The position numbers and the translations under genes were made by a program. The notes beneath the pieces are model-generated. The model had not been told where the DNA came from, did not search any database, and saw only the letters and a program-made list of their open reading frames with translations. This document shows positions 1 to 7,963 of a stretch of 15,656 nucleotides of DNA, one piece after another. Source of the DNA: Asparagopsis taxiformis (taxonomy: Eukaryota > Rhodophyta > Florideophyceae > Bonnemaisoniales > Bonnemaisoniaceae). Each line of letters starts with the position of its first letter. Position 1 is the stretch's first letter. The stretch covers positions 1 to 15,656 of the forward strand of contig JALQPE010002158.1 of the NCBI GenBank assembly GCA_030407315.1, written 5' to 3'.

Positions 1-149
1 GCGTGGCTCTCGTCTTCGTGCTCGTTGCACTCTTCGTGCGTTGCGTACGAATAAACACATGGTTACGAACGCGCAGCACCGATACCAACTCCTCCGCGGC
101 CCGCCGGCTCTGCTGGAGGTGAGCGAGGAACCCTTCCGTCTGTGTTCTC
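1..149. other. Unassigned left edge
   Basis: No gene is recognised here. The first 50 bases hold a short imprecise internal repetition (CTTCGTGCTCGTTGCAC followed by CTTCGTGCGTTGCG). The open frame that crosses this stretch continues into motif-rich repeat DNA, so I do not call it coding. Confidence 0.4.
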
Positions 150-450
150 GGAAATGGACGCGGACGTCCACAACCTCTAGTACACCTAGTATTACTAGGC
201 GGACGTCCATGTTCTCCAGTATTTTTGGATGTCCGCCTAGAACCGGACGTCCATGCGGTCTAGTACGTCTAGTATTACTAGGGCGACATCCATTGTTTCT
301 AGTACCACGATGTCCCCCTCGGGAAGGACTTCCGCCATGTCTATGTCCACCTAGGACGGGCGCCGGTTCAGAAATTCAAAAATTTCGACCCCAGAAAATT
401 TCTGCCGCCGTGCTCGACATGGATGTCCGCATCCATCACGGCGACCACTC
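150..450. repeat. GGACGTCC/CTAGTA palindrome-rich edge repeat
   Basis: This segment is packed with GGACGTCC or its GGATGTCC/GGACATCC variants and with CTAGTA words. The odd palindrome CTAGTATTACTAG occurs twice (about 187-199 and 268-280), each time followed by GGCGGACGTCC or GGGCGACATCC. At 362-400, AGAAATTCAAAAATTTCG resembles the reverse complement of the module that opens each unit of the array at 1808-5178 (GAAATTTTAGAATTTCTGGG). The edge repeat and the array are therefore probably members of one broad repeat family, with the edge copy inverted and diverged. No protein is recognised. Confidence 0.6.
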
Positions 451-479
451 TATTTTTCCTGTCGGTCGACTCCATTTTG

Positions 480-1450
480 TCTTTAATTTTTTTCATCCTC
501 TCGCTCACACCCCCTTCCAGTTGGTGCTCACCTCCCCCGTACTGTACCTCAAACACCCCCAATACCACTCTAGCACGCATTTTCAGCTACCTATCCCCGC
601 TTCCACGGTGCACACCTCCATTCCATACCTATTTTCTGCTCTACCGTACAGATTTCGTATAACCAGTCCTCATACTACCTCAGAATAGGGCAAAACACCC
701 CCTATCTCCTCGACCATGCATGCTCTCCCCCATCACCTTTGCAACGTATTGTTCTTCAATACCCTCTCTCCTCTACCCTCAACCCCTCTCCTTCGCCCTC
801 TACACAAACTTCCCCTGCAGCTTACTCTTCCAAACCTCTCACTCTCCCCATCCCGTACCCGACCTGCTCCACCCCTCCCTCCCTCAGCTGCTCCATGCCC
901 CCCACGCCATCCGCATCTTCGATACCATATACACCACCACCACCGGCCCACGCTCCCGCACTGCGGGGTGGCACCCGGCCGTCTCCCCAGAAACCTCCCC
1001 GCTCTGAAACACATATCAACCCCCCACTTCGCACCCTTCCTCCCACTCCCCTCCCTCCCCAAATACAATAACACCCTTCTTCTCCATCACATCCACACTC
1101 ACCACAGCCAGAACAGACGCCACCCCCTCCCCCTCTTTCTCCTCACTTTCCTAAAAACCCCTCCTCTCGGGGCCTTCAACCGCACCCTCCTACGGTCCCA
1201 CCTAAACACCTCCTCCGCCCTCACTACCCCAACACCCCGCAGCGTCTCCCCTATCCCCATAATATGCTTGTCGGCACTCCTCTCCGAATCACACTCCATT
1301 CTAAACCCGCACTCCGTACATTTCCACCTCACCCTGTACCATCCCAAGATTCCATCCCCCCACAGAACACATCCTCATACCACAGAAGAATTTTCTTCCT
1401 CTCATACCTCATCCTTAAAACCTCCATCAGCTCCATGTAAATTTCGATGT
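480..1450. other. C/T-rich, G-poor strand-asymmetric tract
   Basis: About one kilobase is dominated by C and T on the + strand. In many 60-base lines C outnumbers G several-fold. The bias removes stop codons, so long frames appear on both strands (for example 716-1594 on +, rich in P, L, S and H). None reads like a known protein. A minus-strand frame at 1099-1347 has one CxxC pair (KCTEC), but there is too little else to call a zinc finger. I treat the tract as low-complexity DNA, or an unrecognised gene with strong transcription-linked skew. Confidence 0.5.
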
Positions 1451-1559
1451 AAATATTTTCTATACTATGCAATCTCAAACATGTATGAGCCTATGCCTTT
1501 CCGCTTTGTCACCATTGAATATTGGTACTCATGTATTCATAAAATAGGGCCACCCACAT

Positions 1560-1807
1560 CCCTATCCCGTTCTGCAAGCTTTACAAACCACTAGACGCAT
1601 ACTCCACAACTATACAACAAACACTACTCGCTATTTCAGACGACGCGGTACAAAAGTAGCGTAGTCTCAACCTTCCGTGACGCCTTCCCTGATGCGTACA
1701 AGTGCGAAACACGTCTAGACTACTACTACTACTACGATATAGTATATCAGAAGTGACTGCGGGAATTTTCGGCACAGGAGATGCTGGGCCACCAAATTGA
1801 TTTTTCG
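1560..1807. other. Unassigned spacer with short TAC microsatellite
   Basis: About 250 bases precede the repeat array. The only feature I see is a run of five TAC/ACT triplets near 1721-1736. No gene, RNA or promoter is recognised. Confidence 0.4.
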
Positions 1808-2196
1808 GAAATTTTAGAATTTCTGGGCTGGCCAGAAATGCAATCGAGCTGGACATCCACCGGACGTCCATTTCAGGTTGGTCGTGAGAGAGTGGGGCGG
1901 GACCATGATGGAACAAGGACCAAGACCTGTCCCTGACGTGTTGAGCCTGAAATCGACCCATCGTTAGGCGCCATTTAGCCTTACAGTTGGTGCTTACAGA
2001 CGCCAGAGATAGCCCCCGATCGGGGCGGCGGTCGGTTCCTGGGGCCGTTGTGGCCAAATTAGACACATTCATTTGAATTAAAATTTGGGCTATTCTCAAA
2101 AACATGCACATGTGAACATGTTTTTGAGATGGGGGTGTGCCGTACGGCACAATCGACCCGCCCAAATCGATGATTTTTTGCAATTTTTTTGTGTCC
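1808..2196 (+). repeat. Array unit 1 (short, internally deleted)
   Basis: This is a 389-bp unit. Compared with units 2 and 3 it lacks about 105 bp of body. The deletion lies between two copies of GTCGTGA-like sequence that are both present in unit 2 (near 2268 and 2376), which suggests deletion by slippage or recombination. The core hairpin is at 2095-2128 and the 14-nt palindrome at 2137-2150. After the palindrome it reads AATCGACC, where the other units read CTTTCGACC or similar. Confidence 0.75.
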
Positions 2197-2696
2197 GAAA
2201 TTTTAGAATTTCTGGGCTGGCCAGCAATGCATCTGAGCTGGACATCCGCCGGACGTCCAATTCAGGTTAGTCGTGTGCTGCCTACATCGACGCATTGCAG
2301 AAACTAAGCCAGCGGGCTCACTACTAATACAAAGTACACGGAATATGAGTAACGTGATAGGTGAGTAGTGTTTGTCGTGAAGGTGTAAGGCGGGACCATG
2401 ATGAAACAGGGAAAAAGATGTCACCCTAGCATAACTTAGGCTTAAAGCCTGGAATGGAACCCTCGTAAGACGCGATTTTGGCTTACAGTTGGTGCTTACA
2501 GAAGCCAGTGATGGCCCCACTCGGGGCGGCGGCCGGTTCCTGGGGCCGTTGTGGCCAAATTAGACACCTTGATTTGAATTAAAATTTGGGCTATTCTCAA
2601 AAACATGCACATGTGAACATGTTTTTGAGATGGGGGTGTGCCGTACGGCACTTTCGACCGCCAAAATCGATGATTTTTCACAATTTTTTTCTGCCC
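2197..2696 (+). repeat. Array unit 2 (short type)
   Basis: This is a 500-bp unit with opening module, body, GGCCGTTGTGGCCA block (near 2541-2560), core hairpin at 2596-2629 and palindrome at 2638-2651. The body includes a TACATCGACGCATTGCAG segment that has a counterpart in unit 3 and weaker counterparts in the long units. Confidence 0.8.
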
Positions 2697-3195
2697 GAAA
2701 TTTTAGAATTTCTGGGCTGGCCAGCAATGCAATAGAGCCGGACATCCACCAGACGTCTATTTTGGGTTGTTCGTGTGCTACTCACATCTACGCATTACAG
2801 CAACCACGCAGGCGGGCCCACTGCTCATACGAAGTGCACGTAGTATGTGCAGCATGATGGGTGAGTAGTGTTTGTCATGAGAAAGTGGGGTGGGAGTATG
2901 CCGAAACAAGGACCAAAACCTCACCCTGGCGTATTGAGCCTGAGCCTGGAATTGACCCTTCGTGAGATGTGGCTTTGCTTACAGTTGGTGCTTACAGAAG
3001 CCAGCGATGGCCCCACTCGGGGCGTCGGCTGGCTTCTTTTGGGGCCGTTGTGGCCAGATTAGACACCCTGATTTGAATTGAATTTTGAGCCATTCTCAAA
3101 AACATGCACATGTGAACATGTTTTTGAGATGGGGGTGTGCCGTACGGCACTTTCGACCGCCCAAATCGATATAATTTTGCAATTTTTTTCTGACT
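2697..3195 (+). repeat. Array unit 3 (short type)
   Basis: This is a 499-bp unit parallel to unit 2 along its whole length. Its core hairpin is at 3095-3128 and its palindrome at 3137-3150. The sequence between modules has drifted more than the core. Confidence 0.8.
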
Positions 3196-3315
3196 GAAAT
3201 TTTAGAATTTTTGGGCTGGCCAGCAATGCAATTGAGCTGGACATTCACCGGACGTCCATTTCAGGTTGGTCGAATATTGCACATGGATACAGTTTTGCAG
3301 CTATTTCGCAGCCCA
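3196..3315 (+). repeat. Array unit 4 (120-bp truncated)
   Basis: Only the opening module with the GGACATTCACCGGACGTCC pair and a short tail remain. The GGCCGTTGTGGCCA block and double-palindrome core are missing. The next unit starts at once with AACATTTTAGAATTTC, so this looks like an internal deletion joining two units. Confidence 0.7.
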
Positions 3316-4230
3316 ACATTTTAGAATTTCAGGGCTGACCAGCAATGTAAGCGAGCCGGACTTCCAGTGGACGTCCATTTCAAGTTAGGCGATTGCTGCA
3401 CATTTGCTCGCATCGCAGCAACTAAGCAAGTGTTGAGAGCACCGAGATGCCATGCAGACAAGAGGGAATCGGCTGCAAACGGCTTCCCTGGTCGGCAGCT
3501 GGATGTCTGGATGTCAATCGCTGCAAGCATGGAAATCTTGCTACCGCACGGCGCATACACACTGCAGCAGCACATCACTGACGCATGCGAAAGTTGGGTG
3601 CTGCAGTGCGTGGTTGTTTGTGTGTTTGTGTGTGTACGACGAACCTTGTGGTATCCCTAGGCGTGCACTGGTGCAAAACGTTTGGACTGCCCCATCGGTC
3701 GTACTTTGACGCATTTACATGCATCGGAGAACGACCAAGGAGGTAGAGCAGCAATCGCTGTTGGCTGAGCGTCCAAATTGAAGGGCTTGGGGCAATGGTT
3801 CTATAGCAGTCATTTATAGGACGCCCACCGTTGATGACTGAGATCCACGGTGGGTTTAGTATTCATGGTGTTGTCCTGCATTGGCGGACGTCGAAGACGA
3901 GTACTTCCAGTGAGCGTCCAAGCTGAACAGCTCAGCAGAGGATTATGATGTGGATGTGAAGGCATGGATGAGGCCAGCAGGAACGTTTCTGCAAGATGGG
4001 CGTGAGTGGGTAAGTGAGCGGGGAGGGGCCGCTCGGGGCGCTTGGTAGCTTCTGGGGCCGTTGTGGCCAAATTAGAATCAAGCCTATGTCCGGCGGACGT
4101 CCTGAATTGCTTTATTTTTTGGGCTATTCTCAAAAACATGCACCTGTGAACATGCTTTTGAGATGGGGGTGTGCCGTACGGCACTCTCGACCCCCCAAAT
4201 CGATACTTTTTTGCAATTTTTCCTCAACCC
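3316..4230 (+). repeat. Array unit 5 (long type)
   Basis: This is a 915-bp unit. It starts and ends like the short units but has a longer body with TGCACATTTGCTCGCATCGCAG, a CACACTGCAGCAGCAC segment, and a TGTTTGTGTG run near 3616. The core hairpin is at 4129-4162 (one mismatch in the right arm, CATGCTTTTGAG) and the palindrome is at 4171-4184. Its body is clearly related to unit 6 but well diverged from it. Confidence 0.75.
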
Positions 4231-5158
4231 GAAATTTCAACATCTCTGGGCTGGGCAGCATTGCAATTTAATTGAGCCGGACATCCACCGGACGTCCATT
4301 TCAGGTTAGTCGTATATTGCGCACCTGCACACATTGCAACAATGAAGCAGGCTATTATCGCACGGAGCTACCGTACCGACAACAGGCCATCGGATGCGAG
4401 GGGCTATCCTGGTCGGCAGCCGGATGGAAATGGCTGCACCCATTGTCATCCTGCTATTGCACGGAGCGCACACACTGCAGCACGGTACTGACGTTCGCGT
4501 CAGTGGCGTGGCGTGCGAGCCGTACGTGTTTATATGTGTGTGTGTGTCAGCTGCTGCACATTGAAGTACTTCCCAGGTGTACCACTGGTCAACAACGTTT
4601 TGAACTGTCACCTCAGTCATACTCCGACGCATGTACATGCAACGGAGAACGAATGAGATAGCAGAGCAGCAACCAATGCTGGCTGGATGTCCAAATGTCG
4701 GTGGACTCGAGGGCAATAGTAGCAGACATTTATCGAAGTCCACCACTGATGGGTGAGCTCCGCGATAGGTGTAGTTGTCGTGGTATTGTTCTACAATTGT
4801 GGAAGTTGAAGACGACGAGCACGTCCACTGCACGTCCAGGTTGACCAGCTGAGCGGAGGAGTATGACGTGGAGGTGAAGGCATTGGTGAGGCTGACTGGA
4901 ACGGTTAAAAAGTACTACTTTTTCCATAGTATGGGCGTGAGCGGGGGAGGGAGGAACTCGGGGCCGCTCGGGGCACTGGATGGCTTCTGGGGCCGTTGTG
5001 GCCAAGTTAGGCGACCTGAATTGCTTTATTTTTTGGGCTATTCTCAAAAACATGCACAAGTGAACATGTTTTTGAGATGGGGGTGTGCCGTACGGCACTT
5101 TCGGCCCCCCAAATCGATGTTTTTTGTAGTTTTTTCTGCCAGAAATTTTAGAATTTCT
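4101..5158 (+). repeat. Left arm of 1.06-kb inverted repeat
   Basis: This segment covers the core of unit 5, all of unit 6 and the first bases of a further opening module. Its reverse complement is found at 11485-12545. I compared several long stretches by eye (including 4381-4560 and 4861-5000) and found no differences. The visible differences are homopolymer lengths near 5105-5127 (six versus eight C, six versus seven T) and a few substitutions in the last 30 bases at the outer end. No target-site duplication is visible at the outer ends. Confidence 0.9.
4231..5141 (+). repeat. Array unit 6 (long type, duplicated in inverted arm)
   Basis: This is a 911-bp long unit. The core hairpin is at 5043-5076 and the palindrome at 5085-5098. 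Extra small inverted repeats are visible: ACTGACG-TTCG-CGTCAGT near 4488 and AAAAAGTA-C-TACTTTTT near 4907-4923. A (TG)6 run follows TATA near 4535. This unit is the one copied almost base-for-base, in opposite orientation, at 11485-12545. Frames of 175 and 129 codons here recur in the inverted copy only because the DNA is identical. Unit 5 does not keep them. Confidence 0.8.
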
Positions 5159-5178
5159 GAGATGGTAACTAATGCAAT
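5142..5178 (+). repeat. Truncated opening module closing the array
   Basis: GAAATTTTAGAATTTCTGAG is followed by AATGCAATCGAG, which matches the start of an array unit with several substitutions in between. Similarity then stops. This marks the right end of the tandem array and the start of the gene-relic island. Confidence 0.6.
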
Positions 5179-5317
5179 CGAGTCAGTCAGGGTGAGAAGA
5201 TGACGTTTCACGGCGAGATGCTTTGAGGAATAAGTTGTTTCGGAAGGCGGACGTTGAGATTGTACCCATGCATCGTTCGCATTTCCTCAAGGTTGGTGGA
5301 AGGGAGAAGGGTATGCT

Positions 5318-5560
5318 ATGATGTGCCGTTCAGTTAAAAGGCAAATTTGGAGCGGTTCTAGAAAATCAAGGGCTCCAAACCGTGTAGAAAAACACGAAGT
5401 AGGACGTTTAGGAAGATTTCTCCAATGCCGCACAGACCAAAAGAGAATGCAATGCAGGCAGGTGACAAGTGAGTGGTTCAATTCTTTATTCTCGATAGAT
5501 AGAGAAGACTATGCTCGGCATGTGGCGGCTTTAAAACAAATGGTCTATGCGAGGGTGTAA
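5318..5560 (+). CDS. Unrecognised small open frame (80 codons)
   Basis: This frame begins ATGATGTGCCGT and ends at a stop after VYARV. It is basic (many R and K) and has four cysteines. Its second half (from about residue 50) reads like a folded protein, with TSEWFNSLFSIDREDYARHV. I do not recognise a family, and no promoter or partner gene is obvious. It lies alone in the island between the array and the sugar-dehydrogenase relic. It could be the remnant of an exon or a chance frame. Confidence 0.2.
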   Translation: MMCRSVKRQIWSGSRKSRAPNRVEKHEVGRLGRFLQCRTDQKRMQCRQVTSEWFNSLFSIDREDYARHVAALKQMVYARV

Positions 5561-6104
5561 AAGTTGGCAGGATAGTAAGCTTGTAATGCTCAATTTTATT
5601 TAAATGATGTGTAAGCGACAGAGGTTCTCCATGCTCAGTTTAGTCACTTGTTGATCGCCACTGACCAGCAGTGTAGCCGGCGATAAATTGCATGTGTTTC
5701 TTTCAAGCATGTGAGACTTGAGAATTCAACGCTTGAATTGTGTGATTTGCACGGTGGGTGCAAAGAGATCAGTCCATCGACGGCACAGCGAAAACGAGTC
5801 CTGGATTGTCAGAAATGGCGCTATGGTCAATTGTAAAATGCCAAGTACATGTTCCTAGCATCAGTAATCGCGTGGACAACGCACCTGAGGTCGGCATCTA
5901 CTGTTAGTTTTGATCCTGCCAAGCTAAGTCAACGAAGGTGCTTCAACATATTCAAATCTGTTCTCGGAGGTACAACAGGGAAACATTGTTCTGTCTTGAT
6001 ATTGTATTCTCAGCCCTGCTAATCACAAGCCGCCCCTCATAAATATTATAGCTTTCTTGGCGGCAAATTCTCATCCGGCGTCACCAAGGTACGTGACGAT
6101 CAAA
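5561..6104. other. Unassigned spacer upstream of the dehydrogenase relic
   Basis: About 540 bases hold no recognisable gene. A small inverted repeat AATTCAA-CGC-TTGAATT lies near 5724-5740. An AT-rich CATAAATATTATAG near 6038-6051, about 55 bases before the relic's start codon, could be an old promoter element, but that is only a guess. Confidence 0.3.
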
Positions 6105-6901
6105 ATGTCTTCACAATCTCCCGTGAAGTTTGGCAGTCTCTCCGAAGCATCCATTGCGCGAGAATTCCTCAATTGGCTTGAACCCGTTCCTAGTTCTGTC
6201 TGCGAAGTCGTCGCATAAAGAGATATAGAAAAAGCTCTTTGTTTCGCAAAGGCTAGAATCATCCCGCGTACATGTACATACAGGCAGCTTCTTGAGGAGC
6301 CTATTGATGCTGTTTACATCCTGCTTCTGACCAGTCTAACCACAGATTGAGCTATTCGGTGAGCAAAGGCGGGAAAGCACATCATTGTGGACAAGCCTCT
6401 CAATTGCGCCAAGGACGTCCAGTCCATCATTGATGCTTGCCGCGATTCTGGCGTGTTTTTCTGGATGGGACGCAAGTCCTGCACTCGTTACGCGCTGGGA
6501 TCATCCGAGATGTCATCAAGTCTCACGAGCTCGGAGATGTACTTCAGTTGAATCGGACATTTCCCCTCCCAATTCCAGCTTTCAAGAATGACATCAGATC
6601 CAATCCACACCTGGAACCACAGGGCAGTAAGGGAGATCTCTGATGGTACACTTCACGAGCCGCCGTTAATTATCTGGTTGTGGAGTCTCCTCGAAGAAAT
6701 TATCAGTGACATTCAAGGAGACGATGGATTCGGAATTGGCGGGAGTTCTCAATGCTGCACATGCATTTTGAATTTGGTGACTATGAAGAGAACAAAATTA
6801 TGATGTCTTTTGATGTCGATTTCAAAGGTCCGCTCCGGCAGTACACAGAGATTGTTTCTCAGCGATTTGTTGACATGGGTGGTTGGTTAATGGGAAAATA
6901 G
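6105..6901 (+). pseudogene. Gfo/Idh/MocA-type sugar dehydrogenase pseudogene
   Basis: This is the remains of an NAD(P)-dependent oxidoreductase of the Gfo/Idh/MocA family, closest in pattern to the D-xylose or dihydrodiol dehydrogenase-like branch, which oxidises a sugar or polyol. From ATG at 6105 one frame reads through VKFGSLSEASIAREF (the degraded Rossmann start), RDIEKALCFAKARIIPR, EPIDAVYILL and GKHIIVDKPLNCAKDVQSII. DKP (6390-6398) is the family's conserved E/DKP with its catalytic-site lysine. That frame is broken by TAA at 6216, TGA at 6348 and TGA at 6360. Near 6465 the match shifts frame and continues as DGTQVLHSLRAGIIRDVI and NPHLEPQGSKGDL. A last piece (MSFDVDFKGPLRQYTEIVSQ, about 6801-6860) is in another frame and ends at TAG 6899-6901. 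Total length is about 266 codons against a usual 330-380. The glycine-rich GxGxxA loop is already damaged. It is clearly non-functional. Confidence 0.8.
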
Positions 6902-7429
6902 GCAGTGGTGCTGACGAGGCAGGGATATGAAATGCAGTGTAGGATACTGGGTTGAACAGACGTGTGAGTACTGATGGTGCGTGACTTGCGGGAGAGAAGG
7001 GGAGTACGATTCGAGGGAAGACGTGTGGATGGAACGGTGGAAGCGGTTGAAGGATGTGGAAGGGGGAAACGGAATGTTGGTTAGTGGAGTGAAACGGTTG
7101 TGGAGAGGAAAAGCGAAAGAAATGGATGCCAAGAGCGCAGTTGTGGTCAGGTGCTGCAGATTCGGGGTTATGTTTGGGTTCATGTGCTCGTCTGGCACAG
7201 CGAGTAGTTCGAGTTCAGTATGTAGCTTCGCAGATCTCGTCGCGACCAGTGAGTGGGTTGTGTAGGAAACGATTCACCAATCGCTGATGTTTGATAAATT
7301 TTAAGTAGAGGGCAGTTTGTCGTAAGAAATATCTCGCCGCAAAATCAGTTCAAATATCTCAATGCTTTTCACAACCCATATCAAGTGTGAGTTGAGCTGC
7401 ACTGCACACCTCGCTGCCATGGGCCGCGA
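6902..7429. other. Unassigned G-rich spacer
   Basis: The spacer lies between two relic genes, and the + strand is purine-rich at about 6960-7130. Frames at 6981-7265 (+) and 6887-7198 (-) exist but show no recognisable domain. The DET1 minus-strand frame stays open a little past the family's usual C-terminus, to a stop at 7359. Confidence 0.35.
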
Positions 7430-7700
7430 TACGATGTCCATATGGGTGAAAATTGACCACGGTTGGTGTGTTCAAACAGAATTCCATGGATACCACAAAT
7501 GGTAGGCACGGGTGGAACGGAAACAAGGCTTTCCTCCGTCTAATCCCAGCCTCGACGTCCTCAGCTTCTGTCACTTGCTCCCGACCTGTTGCCGCATTCG
7601 GGTTCCACGCCGACTCCACTGTCCCGCTTGCATCCCTCCGCGCTCGCTCCCCACTCGGCACCCCAGCCGCCAGCTTGAACCTCAAACGTTCCCTGGAAAC

Positions 7701-7744
7701 GCTCATGAACTTCATCGAACTTAAGTTCGGTGAAGTTCATGAGC
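7701..7744. repeat. 44-bp near-perfect palindrome inside DET1 relic
   Basis: The left half begins GCTCATGAACTTCA and the right half ends TGAAGTTCATGAGC, around the centre CGAACTTAAGTTCG. All 22 base pairs match except one (T at 7715 against G at 7730). It lies between the DET1 segments MYDSREP and LRFKL, which are separated by only a few residues in family members but by about 22 codons here. It therefore looks like an insertion rather than inherited coding sequence. Confidence 0.85.
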
Positions 7745-7910
7745 CAATTGGCTCCCGCGAATCGTACATCTTGGTTCCGTCCAGTGCAGCTATTCGGTCC
7801 ATGAAGTAGGAGAAAATGCACCGGTCAAGATACAGCGATGCAATACGAGCCTGTGCAGCAACAGGAAGCGCCGCCAGCGCAGACCGCGTGCGTCGCACAG
7901 AAGATGCACC

Positions 7911-7946
7911 CTGACATCGATACGGATGCATCCGTATCGATCTCAG
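7911..7946. repeat. 36-bp palindrome with perfect 26-bp centre
   Basis: Positions 7916-7941 are a perfect palindrome: ATCGATACGGATG followed by its exact reverse complement. Adding five bases on each side keeps symmetry except for one C/C mismatch. It lies in the DET1 relic, between the FENSS segment and the SLYLDR segment, close to where the reading frame shifts. Confidence 0.9.
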
Positions 7947-7963
7947 TGGAGACATGTCTCCAC
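7946..7963. repeat. Perfect 18-bp palindrome abutting the 36-bp one
   Basis: GTGGAGACATGTCTCCAC is its own reverse complement. It begins at the last base of the preceding palindrome, so two hairpins would sit side by side. A looser relative, GTGGAGA-GGTGG-TCTCCAC, occurs at about 9613-9631. Confidence 0.9.

Larger units (their letters stand above)
1808..5178 (+). repeat. Tandem array of double-palindrome repeat units
   Basis: Seven starts of the same module (GAAATTTTAGAATTTCTGGG followed by CTGGCCAGC, then GGACATCCACCGGACGTCCA) lie at about 1808, 2197, 2697, 3196, 3316, 4231 and 5142. The spacings are 389, 500, 499, 120, 915 and 911 bp. Full units share an order: opening module; variable body; a GGCCGTTGTGGCCA block; then a core of the hairpin CTCAAAAACATG-(10 nt)-CATGTTTTTGAG followed 8 nt later by the perfect 14-nt palindrome GTGCCGTACGGCAC. 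Frames within the array (up to 175 codons) are not shared between units and are not called genes. No transposase, reverse transcriptase or other mobility protein is visible. It could be a satellite-like expansion of a non-autonomous element. Confidence 0.85.

Noticed and set aside
1099..1347. Minus-strand frame with KCTEC, a possible zinc finger
   Set aside because: There is only one CxxC pair and a single uncertain His, and the rest is R/G-rich from base bias. That is not enough for a zinc-finger call.
716..1594. 292-codon + strand frame rich in P, L, H and S
   Set aside because: The tract is almost purine-free, so stop codons are rare in this direction. The translation is low-complexity with no domain, and other frames are open too.
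4306..4833. 175-codon frame found twice (here and at 11813-12340), as if conserved
   Set aside because: The two copies are the same DNA in the inverted-repeat arms. The related unit 5 does not keep the frame, so coding selection is not shown.
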